From Acanthaster planci (taxonomy: Eukaryota > Echinodermata > Asteroidea > Valvatida > Acanthasteridae), in NCBI RefSeq assembly GCF_001949145.1, contig NW_019091370.1:1125601-1189600 (forward strand): 64,000 nt of DNA, in the 5' to 3' direction. The position numbers and the translations under genes were made by a program. The notes under the pieces are model-generated. The model worked only from the letters and a program-made list of their open reading frames with translations. It was not told where the DNA came from and did not search any database. Positions 49,801 to 62,100 of this stretch are shown here, piece by piece (the stretch's first letter is position 1; each line of letters starts with the position of its first letter).

Positions 49801-52800
49801 TCCATAGACTTGTGCACAAACCTTATGCTCTTAGAAGTGAAAAAATTTACCCAACACTTACCCTCACAAAACACGGATAGGTCTGTTTTTCGTAGTGCCA
49901 AAAACATTGAAATACCTGCCTGGTGTCGACTGTCTTCCTGAAGTAAAGATAATTACAAAAACAGTATAGATTTGAGGTAAGAGTTACTTGACATAATTAT
50001 TTCATTTTTTAATGACAGTAAAATATGTTTTTCTTTTCCAGCTGGCTGAGATTTTAAACCAAGAGGAGAATTTCAAACTCATTCTGAGAACCCAGGACGC
50101 AAAACGATCCAGAAAAGATTTTGATGAGGTAGGAAGACCGAGTCCTGTCCTCCAATCCTTATGGTATTCAGCTGTTGCTCTCTAAACATCTCTCTGTCCG
50201 TTGTCGAGGTAGAGAATTTTTATAACTTTTCATGATGTAAATTCCAAAGCAGATGTTCAGCACCGTCGTCGTCTCCTTTACGTTGTTAACTTTACACCGG
50301 TTTAAACAAAATGCTTATCGTCCCCTATCTGTTCGTTTTTCGAAAACTGATTGTTCAGATCTATGGCAAACCCACGATGCCCATGTCAAAACTCACCCTT
50401 TAGCGGTGTATTTGTTACGTTATATTGTTGGAGACAGTCGTCGGTGTTCTGATGAACACCCAGCGGGACCTCTGCTGGTGAGGCGTCTTGAATAAAGACA
50501 AGTCACGCGTCACACGCGGTTTGCTTCAACACGATGCACAATTGAACTTTACTAAAATGCCCTTGCCAATTAAGGCAAAATATTATGGGGTTGCTGCACG
50601 GAGCTTTCACGATTGATTACACGTCTTGGCCGGGGACGCCACGCTTTGAAACACGGCCAGGTATTGATACCCCAAGATTGGAAGTTACAGGCCACACAAG
50701 CCGGCTTAAATTCACTATTTCGCTTGAATTTCTCAGTGGAATTACTCGCACGCAGCTACATTATTGAGAAATATATGCATTGAACATGACTAAGCTCACT
50801 AAACCAAGAGCGAATGTCATCATGCATAACTTCGATTAAGTGGGAAAAATGAGAGCTCTGCCCGCATAGTTTACTTAACCTCGTGCCAGAGCTGTTCAGT
50901 GCAAAAACCGTGATGGTACTTTGGTGTGAAATGAACACCCTTGTATGTCTTATATGGGTATCAAAAGTATTTACACCATAGTAAAGTGTTGAGTTGCCCC
51001 CCTCCATCGCCGATGACCACAGTTGACTCCAATCATGGCCGACAGTGTCAAGGTGGACAAAGTTTTTTGCAGCTCATATTGATATTGACCGTCCAGAAAT
51101 TGCTAGTTGCTCTCTTTGTCTGCTCTCATTGAGCTGGTTTCCAAAAAAAATAAATTTAAAAAGACAGGGTCACTTGAGAACAAATTACGCGTGCGAGTCG
51201 GGCGTTCGGCTGAGCTGATAGGTCAGACCTGGCGCTCGCGGTAGGCTGTTCCCGGATGACCGCGCACGCGCTTCATTTAGGGCATGCGCTGTCGGAATAC
51301 CAAACTGGCTCTTTCAAAGTCCTGAAACACAAGTTTGAATGCTCGATAAAAGACATCAATAAATGGCACGTTAAAAGGGAGGACAAACTCTCTCAAAAAT
51401 AGAGAAAGGTCGACTTAGCGTAACAGTATTTTATTTCAAAAACAACCGTAATGAATTATTAATTAATCATCTTTAATGAAGACTGCGTGATCAGTTTAAT
51501 TAAACAAATCACGTCAAGTTTCATGGAAGTCAATACTCCTTAAATCCTCAATTTGCTTCTTCAGATGAGGATGTGGGATTTTTGAACAGTTTTTGTTTCT
51601 AACCTTTTCTTTCCAGATCTGGTGCAAGTATGATAGTGACCAAAACGGCTACATTGATTCAGCAGAACTCAAGGTAGGATCGGCATGAACATGTTTGGAG
51701 TGAAATTCCACTGGCGTACATCCTGTTCAGGTGGAGGTTTATTCCCCCATCACTTTGTGACCAGGGAGATGGGCTATTAATTGCCTCATCCCCCTGCCAT
51801 AAATACACCGTTTTGATGTTAGGTTCTGCAGGGGCCTAATACATATAACAGATATACATGTATACTGGTACTCATATGTCATGAATATCGCCCCCTAATG
51901 TCATATGGTGTCAGTTCCCACCCCCCCCAAACAAAAATTTTGACGACCGGGCAAGACTCCTCTCACAACCTCGATCCCAATTCCCAGCACAAATTGACGC
52001 CACTTGCAAATTTTCTATCAACAGAATTGCTCGCAGTCGCAAAAACTGTTCCTACCAATGGTGGCAAGTAATGCAGTCATAGCGTATCTCGTGGTGGTTG
52101 CGGATTCTCCAAATTCAGTTTGTTGAAAACAATTTACCAATGCGTTCAATTGAGCGGGGACAATATTGCCGCCGCTGAAACTGGTCGATTTCGCTCGGAT
52201 TTAAGTATATGTTTTGTCTACAGGTTACCAGGGAAAATCGACTGGTGGTTGCCGCTTGAACTCACACAGCGGTAAACTCTCGCAACCAGCGCAAATGAAG
52301 CCAGCGCCGTTTTCCAATACTCAACTTCGTCTCCGTCTCAAGCTGCGTTCCCAAAACCAATCCCTGATTGTGGGCCTGAAGCGTTTGAATTACATTGAAT
52401 TACTGTATTTTTGGCTTTCTTGCATCTTATTTGAAGTTCTGTGGCACTATTAGACTGATTACTGCGCTTACAGCTTCAAAGTCAGCTATTAAAAAAAAAA
52501 AGTTGAAGCATAAGACGGAGCCTAAGTTGAGTATTCGAAAACGGTCCAGTATCGCTCACCGACATGCCTTGCATCTGTCCCCAGGCCAGGCACACAATCT
52601 CCATATCAAGGACACTTAGATTAAATCTGTCATTTAAATTTCACGGAGTGATCTCTCGTATCTGAAAAAAAACTTCCCTTGGAAGTAAGCGAGACATTAA
52701 TCAAGACGCGATCCCGTGCATTAATGAATTTGAGTGTACGCACAGGCAAATACATGTAATTACAACAAAACGTGCATCCGCTGAGGACAAGATATCCCTC

Positions 52801-54024
52801 TCGAGATCCAAACATGTCTCCAGGAAGACATCACGCATGCAAGTGTGACGTCTTGACGTCTGGGATATTATAACCGCCTGTTTTTCTAGAGGTCAGACAC
52901 ACCCACGACACACCGTAATTTGAACGCGATTGGTTTTTTTCTCCTCTACAGCTGTTTCTCCGAGACTTGCTTCCCGACAGCAAAGTCTGCGATGCCTCTT
53001 TGGATAAATACGCTGCTGCCCTTGTGAGTATATTTACCACACAATTGTCTGTCAAAATTTGTGAACGATAATAACTACCAGTAAAATTACAGGTTATAAT
53101 AACCACACAATAAAGTGATTTCTGTAGGCTCATATAATTGGAATCAGTTAAAATGGATACAACTTAAGCTCTAGATATGTTGAGGTTAGTTTGTGTATTT
53201 ACAGTTGTTTTAGAAAATAAAAGCATACCTCCTTCTCATTCTTTTAGCTGAAAATGCTAGACTCAAACGACGACAAAAAATTGGAAAGGCAGGAAATGGA
53301 AAAGTAAGTTATCTCTTGAAGCCAGGATCGAATATTGTATTGCACTATAACTTGTCAGATATCCTGACTATATGACTGACTTTAAAGCATCATCGTCAGG
53401 ATCACTCTTGTGTATGGTAAATTAAACAAATAAGCTAGCCCCGTCAGGAAGTGACCATCTGGGTTGAGAACAAGAGGAAGGAAATAAGTAAGACGTGACA
53501 AAAACTCTGGGGATCTAAACGGTGGACTCCGACTACTGATCCGATACACAGAACATGTAAATGGTGTCTGTATGTGGCCGATTTTTGATGCTCAGCCCAG
53601 AGCTGTTGTATAGAGAGAGTTGCGACATGAGTGTCTCAACTTGTTGGAACCAAAATGGTGGATTATGCGTCAGTGTACGCGGACAATTAGCACACAGTAG
53701 CTGCATGGTGTACAGCACACATAACAGCCGCCATTTTGGCTCCAAAGTCCAGAGTTGGCACCTCTCTCTCTTCGAACAGCTCTGAGTCAGCCGAAGCAAG
53801 GGCGCCATCTCGCTTGTACTGCATACATGGCTTAGGCATGATGAGAGAATGGCGAGCCTTTTGCTTTGACTTACGTGGACCGATCTAGTTTGACACATTG
53901 ATGCCCCGTATGTCAAAGGAGAAATCCCCAGTCTGCCCAAATTACAATTTCTTAATTGTCGAAAAAGGGATTTTATATTCATTTGTGTTTGCTCTCTTGC
54001 AGGTTTTTCGCCGTTACGGATTAA
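37873..54024 (+). CDS. calbindin/secretagogin-type calcium-binding protein with four EF-hands, 186 aa
   Basis: This encodes a cytosolic calcium buffer or sensor of the calbindin-calretinin-secretagogin family. Exons are 37873-37969, 38853-38932, 39807-39896, 50042-50128, 51617-51673, 52952-53023, 53248-53303 and 54003-54024, all GT-AG and in phase (561 nt). EF loops are DADGNGFIEGRE (30-41), DEDEDGRIGMSE (78-89), DSDQNGYIDSAE (124-135) and DSNDDKKLERQE (166-177). The linker LAEILNQEENF after EF2 and the block FLRDLLPDSK after EF3 match calbindin (FLKDLL). The fourth loop has Lys where Gly is usual at position 6, which may weaken binding. Family members have six EF-hands and about 260-270 residues; this frame stops after FFAVTD, just where the ENFL linker to EF5 should begin. 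I found no EF5/EF6 exon downstream. A good donor (GTAAGA) follows the stop at 54031. It may be a true short protein, a truncated isoform or a recent nonsense allele. The ATG has A at -3 and G at +4. Confidence 0.86.
39897..50041 (+). other. 10.1-kb third intron of the EF-hand gene
   Basis: The intron runs from a GTAAGA donor at 39897 to a TTTTCTTTTCCAG acceptor ending at 50041. It is more than ten times longer than most introns here. I see no nested gene. It contains two CCAAT/CRE-like modules at 42342-42645 and several open frames (44784-45140, 45354-45704, 47242-47463) that resemble no family I know and lack splice context. Confidence 0.75.
53591..53796. repeat. foldback (MITE-like) element in intron 7 of the EF-hand gene
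   Basis: The left arm (53591-53668) contains CAGAGCTGTTGTATAGAGAG and CCAAAATGGTGG. The right arm (53721-53796) read in reverse gives CAGAGCTGTTCGAAGAGAGA and CCAAAATGGCGG in the same order. The arms differ by scattered substitutions and a gap of about 10 bases. There is no coding capacity. Confidence 0.6.
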
Positions 54025-54584
54025 TTGTAGGTAAGATCTGGGACTGCTCTAAGCAAACTTTCGAAGTATTCAATGTCTAACATGTTGAACACGCACTGCG
54101 GATCCGGACCCCCTCTTGTGCCAAAAAAAATTGCCTCGAACAGATTCCCTTTAATTTCCCGCTGTGTATAATAGTAGCAGCTAGCCCCATTAGCCATCTT
54201 GAGATATGGCGGCCAAAGAGGGCGCTATTTGCTTTCTATGTAGGGCTGCGTATCGGCCAGAGTACGGGAACCAGTTTCCAAGTATAGAATTGAGCATTTG
54301 ATACAACCTTACAAATTTTTCATTCATTTTGTAAAGGAAAGGATAGTTTGGAAATTTAAAATTCTAAACCAGGCTACGGGAAATGCTGAATCAACTTTCA
54401 ATTTTATTAGGAACATTTATCGGCGTTTAATTAAGTTAAGACGCGACTGACAAATTTGAATGCACTTTTGGTTTGGGTATTGGGTTTGTTTTACGGGTAC
54501 CTGTATGCTTTCGTCAATGGGGTGCACAGTTCCTACATTACCCGTAAATTCACGCCACTATTTCGGGGACCTTAAGTGTGGTTT

Positions 54585-54590
54585 AATAAA
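54585..54590 (+). promoter_or_regulatory. candidate polyadenylation signal, EF-hand gene
   Basis: A canonical AATAAA lies 561 nt after the EF-hand stop codon, the first one downstream. It fits a transcript that ends here rather than continuing to further EF-hand exons. Confidence 0.45.
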
Positions 54591-55194
54591 GAGATGTCAT
54601 AGACCGCGACAGATCCCACGCAAAAGGCGAGAAAGTACCACATTCTAAGATGCACATGGTTGCTTGAAACGTCTTTCATTTCCTGTTCACTTTGTGCGTG
54701 GGAAGGAATCGTTGAAACAAATATTCCACTTCTTCAGTTCTTCCAGGCACCATAAGAGGGTTTTATTCATATCTAGGAGTGACTAGTTCACGTACCAGTT
54801 TACTGTTGTCGGTCGGAAACGCCGACCAACTGATTTGATCAGTGAAGGCAATGTTGGCTCCAAGTAAACCTTCAACAGGTGTCACCACAAAACCACATCA
54901 ACTCTCTAATGTTGCCGCCACCACATCATTTGAGTTTGTTATGTATGCACTTCCTATCAAAGTGTTTTCACTTGTGCATATTTCTTCTTCACAGCCAAAC
55001 GACGTTTACCTTGGTTTGTAAAGTGCTCAACCATTCCGACATTATCTAGGCAGCGGGGTGGCCATGACATACCCATAACAGTGTGAGCACCGACTCGAGC
55101 AGCGTCTTCAGACCTAGGACCTTTCTTCTAAACATCTTCACACTTCTTCAGATACACATTCTTGCGTGTACCAATAGCCTTAGACGTAGCTCCA

Positions 55195-55257
55195 GTTTTT
55201 GTTTGTTCGTTTGTTTGTTTGTTTGTTTGTTTGTTTGTTTGTTTGTTTGTTTGTTTT
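55195..55257. repeat. (GTTT)n microsatellite
   Basis: About fifteen copies of GTTT, with one GTTC variant and an expanded T run at the start. Confidence 0.95.
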
Positions 55258-56872
55258 AGTTTAAATTTTTAAATATTTACGAATTGGTTGAAATTAGTCT
55301 TCATTCGTACCAGAAATGTCTTGGTCCTTCACACACCATTTCCAATGAAGGCAGGGAAGAAGTCTCGTACTTGTATTGCAAAGAAAGATTGTTTTTACAA
55401 TTTTTAAATCTGATGATTGTGTAGCAGGCTAAAGTCTAGATGATTGATTGTATTTTTAAAATATTTTCTTGTCTTTCCCGATCCTTTCAATAGATGATGT
55501 GAAAGTAAATAACTGTAGTATCACCATGATAGAACTGCAGCTCTGTGCGATCCATTGGATACGGAACTTTTCGGTTGATGAGAGCTGCAGAGTGCGTCTA
55601 TATTGTCTGAAATCGTATTGCAATCATGATTTTTAATCCTTTTGTTCACTGAAAAGCCTCCACATTTGCTGAAAAGAATTGCTTTCTACTGGACCAATGA
55701 ACTTAGAGTAAATGTATCCACAAAGACTTAAGAATGGCAGCGTTAGCAAATCTTTTTTTTTTATAAAATAAAACCATAGCATTTCAGACATTAAGAATGG
55801 TTGTACAGGGTATAAGGGGAACAGATGAATTGCTTAGGTTAAAAATGTATTTATGGCGTAGAAATTGCTAATATCAATTTTCAATGCTCGAAATGTCTGT
55901 GTTCGTTTTAACTTGCTTAGCCAAACCTAATAATTGTAAATGTGTTTTGTTATTCAGAGTATTTTAGGTTAAGAGAAGTATTAAGCCAAATTGAACTGAA
56001 CCGATGGGTCCTTTCTTCCTGAATTAGGGGAAAAGCTTGGTGTGAATTTGAACTTATTAATTTGCTTTTTTCAGTCTTTGTTTATAATTCATAATTGTAC
56101 ATTTCATTTTCCCAGGAACAGGTGAAAAAAGAACATCATTGTCACTAAAAAGACAGCTCAATGAGGCATACTGCGGACCTAGTACAAATGATTTCCCTTT
56201 CCTTAGCTTTTCTTACTTTGGCGACTCTTTTCTACCTTGTTTATCGACATTTGTTTTGCATTGAAATTCCTTATGTTTTGATATTCCTTTAGTGAAAATT
56301 TTGCTTTCCCATCTTAGCAGAATTTGTTTTTAGCAGAGGCAAAAGCTTTCGCTCTGAAGCCATTTGGAACTTGATTACTATTTATGCAATGTTTAGGGTG
56401 ACTTTTTTAATTTGCTGTCGGCAATTGGGATTTATTGATATCAAATTTCTTGATATCAAACTTGATTGGGATTCGCTCATGATATCAGACCAGTATTTTT
56501 AGGATAGGATTGTAGCCTTGTTTGTGCTGTCTCCATGCCAATAACTGTAGATCTCAATAGTAAATGATCTAAATGTACTCTGCATTCCCGAACCAGGCAT
56601 TATTTAAAAAAAAATGTACTGAATATCCTTACACATTTTTTATGTTTGATATTTAGTTGTTGTTGTTGTTTTTTTGCCTTGTTGAGTTTATACACTCGAA
56701 TATATGCATGTATTGTCTCGTCCGTGATTGTAGATCGAACGCAAAAGAGCTGAAAATTTATCAGGAATCGAGCAATTTGGAAAGCCCTTCGAAATTTGAA
56801 ATATACGCATGCATATTGTTGTCATCCGGTGTGGAATGACTCAAGGGGATTTTAATGCAAGTGCTCAATACA

Positions 56873-57052
56873 GGCGTTTCACAATAGTGCGCCTCCAAGA
56901 GTTTGCAACGCACTGGCCAATCATTATGCGCGAAATCTGTCGACCCAATGCGCGTTTGGAAAGGGTAGACCACATGCAGGGTAGACAGAGTTCGCGCATT
57001 GTGATTGGCCAACGCGTTACAAACTCTTGAAGGTGCACTGTTGTGAATCGCC
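56873..57052. repeat. foldback (MITE) element with 74-bp inverted arms
   Basis: The left arm (56873-56946) and the reverse complement of the right arm (56979-57052) align without gaps and differ at 11 of 74 positions by my count, about 85 percent identity, around a 32-bp loop. Both arms carry TTGGCCAATCA or TGGCCAATCA, a CCAAT box. There is no open frame for a transposase, so it is a non-autonomous element or a long hairpin. Confidence 0.88.
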
Positions 57053-59095
57053 CGTAAACTGGGAACCTACATAGGCCTACCTGATATTAGCTGAATTTTC
57101 CAATTTAAAATCGCTACGCTCTACTCAGAAAAAAAAGTCATACCTATTCAACATGAGGCTTCTCTCTGCAATTAATGTAACCCATTAAAAGGCAATAGAA
57201 TTTAGATGTTTAATTAAGAGGTATGTTGTTTCCCAGGAATCGATCTCCTAAATATAAGTGGAACAATAATTTCTTATGAAAAAATCCTCAATCTGCGGCT
57301 CTACACTTCGTTTTGCGTCGGATAGTACACTGTCACTTAACCAACTATTCAGTTGGGTAATAAAACAGTTTCTCTTCGTTCTGTATCGTGTCTTGTGTTT
57401 GAAGCACTTTGTCGTGCCAGATTTTGGTTTGGCGGTAAACAGACAAGAATCCAAGGTAACACAGTCATTTTCATTGATTTACTTGAGTCCGACATCGAGG
57501 TTACAGAATTAAATTCAAATGAACAAACGATAGGCTACGGTAATTCAAACCGCATGGCATCGAATTTGGTGCAGTGCTAGATTGAGTTTACTCATGTTGA
57601 AAAGAGCGCCCTCGTGTGGTCTATGACTGCCAAGCAAAGTCTTTCAGATGACAGCACTCGGACTAAGTTGGTATCGCGCCGAACAGATTGAAACCAGTAT
57701 CCATATTTTCTTATTGTCTCGAAAAAAAAGATAAACAGAACCTTTTGTTCTTTGTGCCCCTGGCCTTAAGTCAAATTTCGGGGACCCAGCACAGCATAAA
57801 CATCTTGCTCAAAAATATAACGCAGTGGCATTTAATTTCAAATTTTCGCAGTAGAATATAAAAGTGTGAGATCATTTCGAGCTGGCAATTTGAAAAAAAG
57901 TCGACTTTGAAGTACTTCTAAGAATTTATTGAAGAAAAACCCTCCGAAATTCGAATTCCCCTCAACAATATTCAGGAATATTCCATCGATTTATTAGAAC
58001 TACGTGAACACTTGTTTAAACACGACATCACGTCCTAAATCTAACATGGAATGTGGACCAAGCAGATTAATTGCCCTGCTGCAGTCACCGAGTTCCTGAA
58101 CCACTCGATTGTACTGTGTGGGATCATAGTTCTTGCCAACCTGGGCTTGACCTTGGATCCATCATCCATGGCTTTACACGGCTTCTCAACAGCTCTCCAA
58201 ACAACAATAGTTGCCTCTGTATTTAATAAAGCAAACATATTCACTTTATTGTGTGTGTTGGAGCGCATCCAGGCATTTCGTACAACATAGAATAGAAGCC
58301 GCCTACCAGTACTACACGAGAGAACGGTAGGCTGGGTACATGTACACGGGGGGGGGGCAGGTTCTGGACACAGCACTCGACAGTGTTGATCCAGTGTGAA
58401 TACACCTTTCAGTGCACGGCGTGTGCGGTCAAACGTGCCTTTTTGGTTGTTTTTCCTGAACCGTAGGCGTACTGAAACCTGCCACAGGAACACAACCGCC
58501 CTGCGTGTACACATGTACGCGTGGTGCCACCGAAACCGATGCCGTATTCATGCACATGCTTAATTCTATACTGAGTAACTCAACACTCGACAGTGTGTAC
58601 GTGGAGTCACTGTGATTACCACAACCGGGCTAACAGTGAACACGGCAATGGAAGGGAATTTCGACGTCTTGGGTTAACCCTACTCTGCGTACAAAGCATT
58701 GTATCTCGTTAAGATAAGGGAACTTTTCTCGTCCACCATATCTGAAACCAGCCCGCAGCAACGCATTGGCGGGGTAAGGTTCTTGTCTTGGCTGAACATT
58801 AATGCTTTCGTGAAGATTGCGTCTGGTTGCGTGGGAACTGAATTGGCGTATCCGGTGCTGCGCTTGCGGTGACAGCCAGTCGACGTCGAGTCCCGTGCTG
58901 GTGAACTCTGCCATCGTGCTAAGCTCTGGGTGTGTGATACCGGACTCAGCACCGGAGAACACTTTTTGTCATTCCAATCCCTGTGGCTCACCGTTAACCT
59001 TTTATTGGGACGCTGGGCAAATTGGAGTTGCAACAAAACCTCGGCTTCCCTCTTCCTTTGTGTTCAGTCAGCGGGCTCACAATTCACCCGGCAGC

Positions 59096-59170
59096 ATGAA
59101 CGCCAAACGGGGCCGTAAGAAAGAAGGATTTTTACAAGTGAAGTTGTCTTCACGATCAGCTTTGGGCAAG
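59096..59170 (+). CDS. possible first coding exon of a further gene
   Basis: An ATG with A at -3 opens 25 codons ending in a strong donor (AAG then GTAAGT at 59171), phase 0. The peptide starts MNAKRGRKKEGFLQ and continues with a basic, serine-rich stretch. The KKEGFLQ-type start followed by a turn recalls the first strand of PH domains, which often read KEGFL or KEGYL, but no WKKRWFVL-type second strand is visible nearby. An open 78-codon stretch (59647-59880) after a good acceptor, CCCCCAG ending at 59646, is in compatible phase and could be the next exon, giving a 102-residue product unlike anything I know. The upstream 400 bp are GC-richer, as in a promoter. Uncertain; partial at best. 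Confidence 0.3.
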
Positions 59171-62100
59171 GTAAGTTTATAGGGCATACACACTACACAG
59201 TAGAGTTCACAACATTTGGAGCTCGGCGACACACCTGGCCTTGGTTTGTCTTCATTACCTGCTCTTTGCTCATACCTAAAGCTTTCGAGATTGGAGGTGG
59301 GACCACTCTTTCGTTTCTCCCTCGGGGTGCACTGAACCAATTCAAGCTCCATTGAAAACAGTTTCAAATCAACCAAGTTTGGAGCCCCATGGCAAGCGAC
59401 TGAAGTCCCTGAGACCTCTCAAACAAAAAACAATGTGTTGTTTGGTCCTTCAGATTTCATTTGATTTTCAACTTGTAGTAAGTTAACCAATGAATTGTTT
59501 AATTATCCACCAAAACCAAACTCGCCCCCCCCCAAAAGTGAATGTTCCCAAGTCTTCTCAGCGGCCATTTTTCAAATGACATCCCTCACCTTCCCGGGGC
59601 TCTTCCGACACATTTTCAAGCACATTTTTGTCTGCTTTGCCCCCAGATGGGTGCCCCTGAATCTACAGAGATGATCCTGGGCCATACTGACACAATTCCA
59701 CCATTTCTTGGCCCAAACAGACCCCTCTTTTCGAAAGAATCTGTTCGGGGTACTTTTTGTGTGCCTCGTCCTGGCGGAGAATTTTCCTTGAATTTGGACA
59801 CTGAACCCTTCAATGCTCCCACATTCCTCATGACCTTTGAACCTTATGGCGATGAGAGAAAGTCAACTCGTGCGGACTGACTGTCGTGAATCTTCCAAAA
59901 TGTTTTGAGGTTTCACAAGTCAGGACCCTGAGGGTCAAAGGGACTTTTTTACTTAAAAATTGAAAAATGAAAATCGGTACTTTCTAGGTAATTTTCCCAA
60001 TTAACACGTAAATTACATCCCTCGTCAAAAATACCATGAATATTGCCCACTTCTTTCACTGAAATAAAACCTGAACTTTTCCATTGCCATTTAATTTTGT
60101 TGGAAAACAAAATGTGCCAAAAGTGTATCTACATTAAATTATCTGAAGTTCCCTAAGTTAGCGTATGCATCTTGATACTGACCGAAAACTGTTTTCCAGA
60201 CCCTCCTCAGACCCCTAACCCTAAAAAATTAGACGCGGCATACGTTCAATGGTAGACCAGATGATGGCATTGTTTTTCCTTCGTCAACCCATCATTAGGA
60301 TGTACATGTACCATCATATCACTCGTCGGACTCGGTTATTTCGAGAATTTTGTTTTGTTGTACAGACGGTTAATTAATTAGCTCAGTGGATTTAATTTTC
60401 TTCAAGGGCAAATTTGGAGGCCTTCAAGGGGAATGTCATGATTCCAAATGCACATGTAGAATTTTCCCGATCTGTCTTGTGTATTAACATACCGACTGGA
60501 TTTCAAGTTAGTTAGGGCACAGCTCCATGGTTAGGGTCGGCCATTCCTTGTCCTCTATACTTTAGGGATGACGTCACCATCAAGTTCTTTCTGGATTCGA
60601 ATGGAATATCGGGGGGGTACCCTTTCACGTTGTGTGGACTTGATGTCAACCTCCCTTGAAGTACACCATTGTGTGGGTACGATCAAGCGCGATGATCCTA
60701 TTCTAGATACCGATTATCGCTTGTATACACGCTGCAGTTATCGTGGGTGCGTTTGCTGCCACGACCCCCCAAGAATATGTTTACTGAGAGGATTGGGACG
60801 CACATAATTGACAAGTTTAGAGGTAGAGATTTATAGTGGATAATGGGAAGGCTGGTGTTGGGAGAATACCCTGTCACATTGAGGAATAAAGATTATAAAA
60901 CAGGGGCCCCGTTAAAAGAAGTGACTGAGATCCAGGTAGGCCCATATCAGTGAATTGAATTCATTGGCTGAGTTGTGGGTTGCTCGGACCTGTAGTTTAG
61001 TCTTGACCGATGGCTTTAAAGTTTAATTTTCCTTTCTGGTTCAATTTCTCCCTTTCTAAAAATAAAACACACCGGAAGCCCACCGGGAAACCAGAAGGCT
61101 ACAGAGACGTTGTGTAGTAAATAAGTTTTTAATAACCCATAAATCCTTTTTGAGAGGGGCTCGAAAGCGACTTGTGATGTTTATTTTCGATCTGAATACT
61201 CAACGCTGGGAAAAATGTCTTGAAAACGATATGTACTGTAAAAATTATGAACAAACAGGCCGCCTCAGAATAAGGAATTTATCTGGAGTTAAGAAACTAC
61301 CGTGACGATCTATTGTTTGTCCAAAGAATTACACGAAATAACGTCACTTCAAGGTCTGATGCATGTATTTCATAAGTTTGTGAATAATTGCAGTTACTTT
61401 AGGATTTTCATGTTACATGTAAAACAGTTATAAATGGGGCCTACGCCTAGACGAAGTGGAATATTCTAAATAAGGTATTGTTACCGAAAATGTCTAATAA
61501 CTACATATGGCGCCACTTAATGCCGGCGGTTTAAAGGATGTTTTCCCTTCCTATCATGGTTATTGTTAAACCCCCCCTAGCTATTTACAAACAGTCGATG
61601 TAATTTCCATCAGTCCTGGCTTATAGACATGTGACTGGGAAGTGTATTTTGGCGGAACATGGACGGTTTATCTCTCACTCACGAGATAAAAGAAGTACAT
61701 TTTTACGGTCGTTTGCCAGCATCGCTGACCTTGCGGCAAGTAAATATCTCGTTGACAGTTCAACCAGATTTGATTTTGGGAAACTGCAGATCTCGTAATT
61801 GGTCATAACGCAGTACATCATTCAACCTAAAGGCGATGTGTAATTGTACACGCACCTACCCAGGCTATCAAATGACAAAACGGACTTTTTTCTTTCTAGC
61901 GCGTAGTTTCATGCGACCTTGGGCTATTTATGTATAACCCATGAAGTCGTTCACACGCACTCGTTAATAAGTTGCAGTCGTGCAAAGCGTCAACACGCGT
62001 ACACGTTGTGCATAATTTAGACACGAGTCTGTCGACATCAAATGCATGGTGTTTGAACGAACCGATTGTGAATGCCGAAAACCGTTGTCATTTTATAACC

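Larger units (their letters stand above)
54025..59095. other. 3' UTR and intergenic region after the EF-hand gene
   Basis: About 5 kb without a supportable gene. It holds a polyadenylation signal at 54585, a GTTT microsatellite at 55195-55257, a clear foldback element at 56873-57052, and a protein-like minus-strand frame at 58000-58161 of unknown nature. The 157-codon minus frame at 58041-58514 overlaps the latter in another frame and has no support. Confidence 0.5.

Noticed and set aside
58041-58514. 157-codon minus-strand frame
   Set aside because: The translation has no recognisable domain, uses a GC-rich stretch with G runs, and overlaps a more protein-like fragment in another frame.
60565-60640. 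Frame near 60571 reading FFLDSNGISGG, considered as the missing EF-hand exon
   Set aside because: The loop lacks the acidic residues at EF positions 1, 3, 5 and 12 in the proper spacing, and no acceptor in the right phase precedes it.
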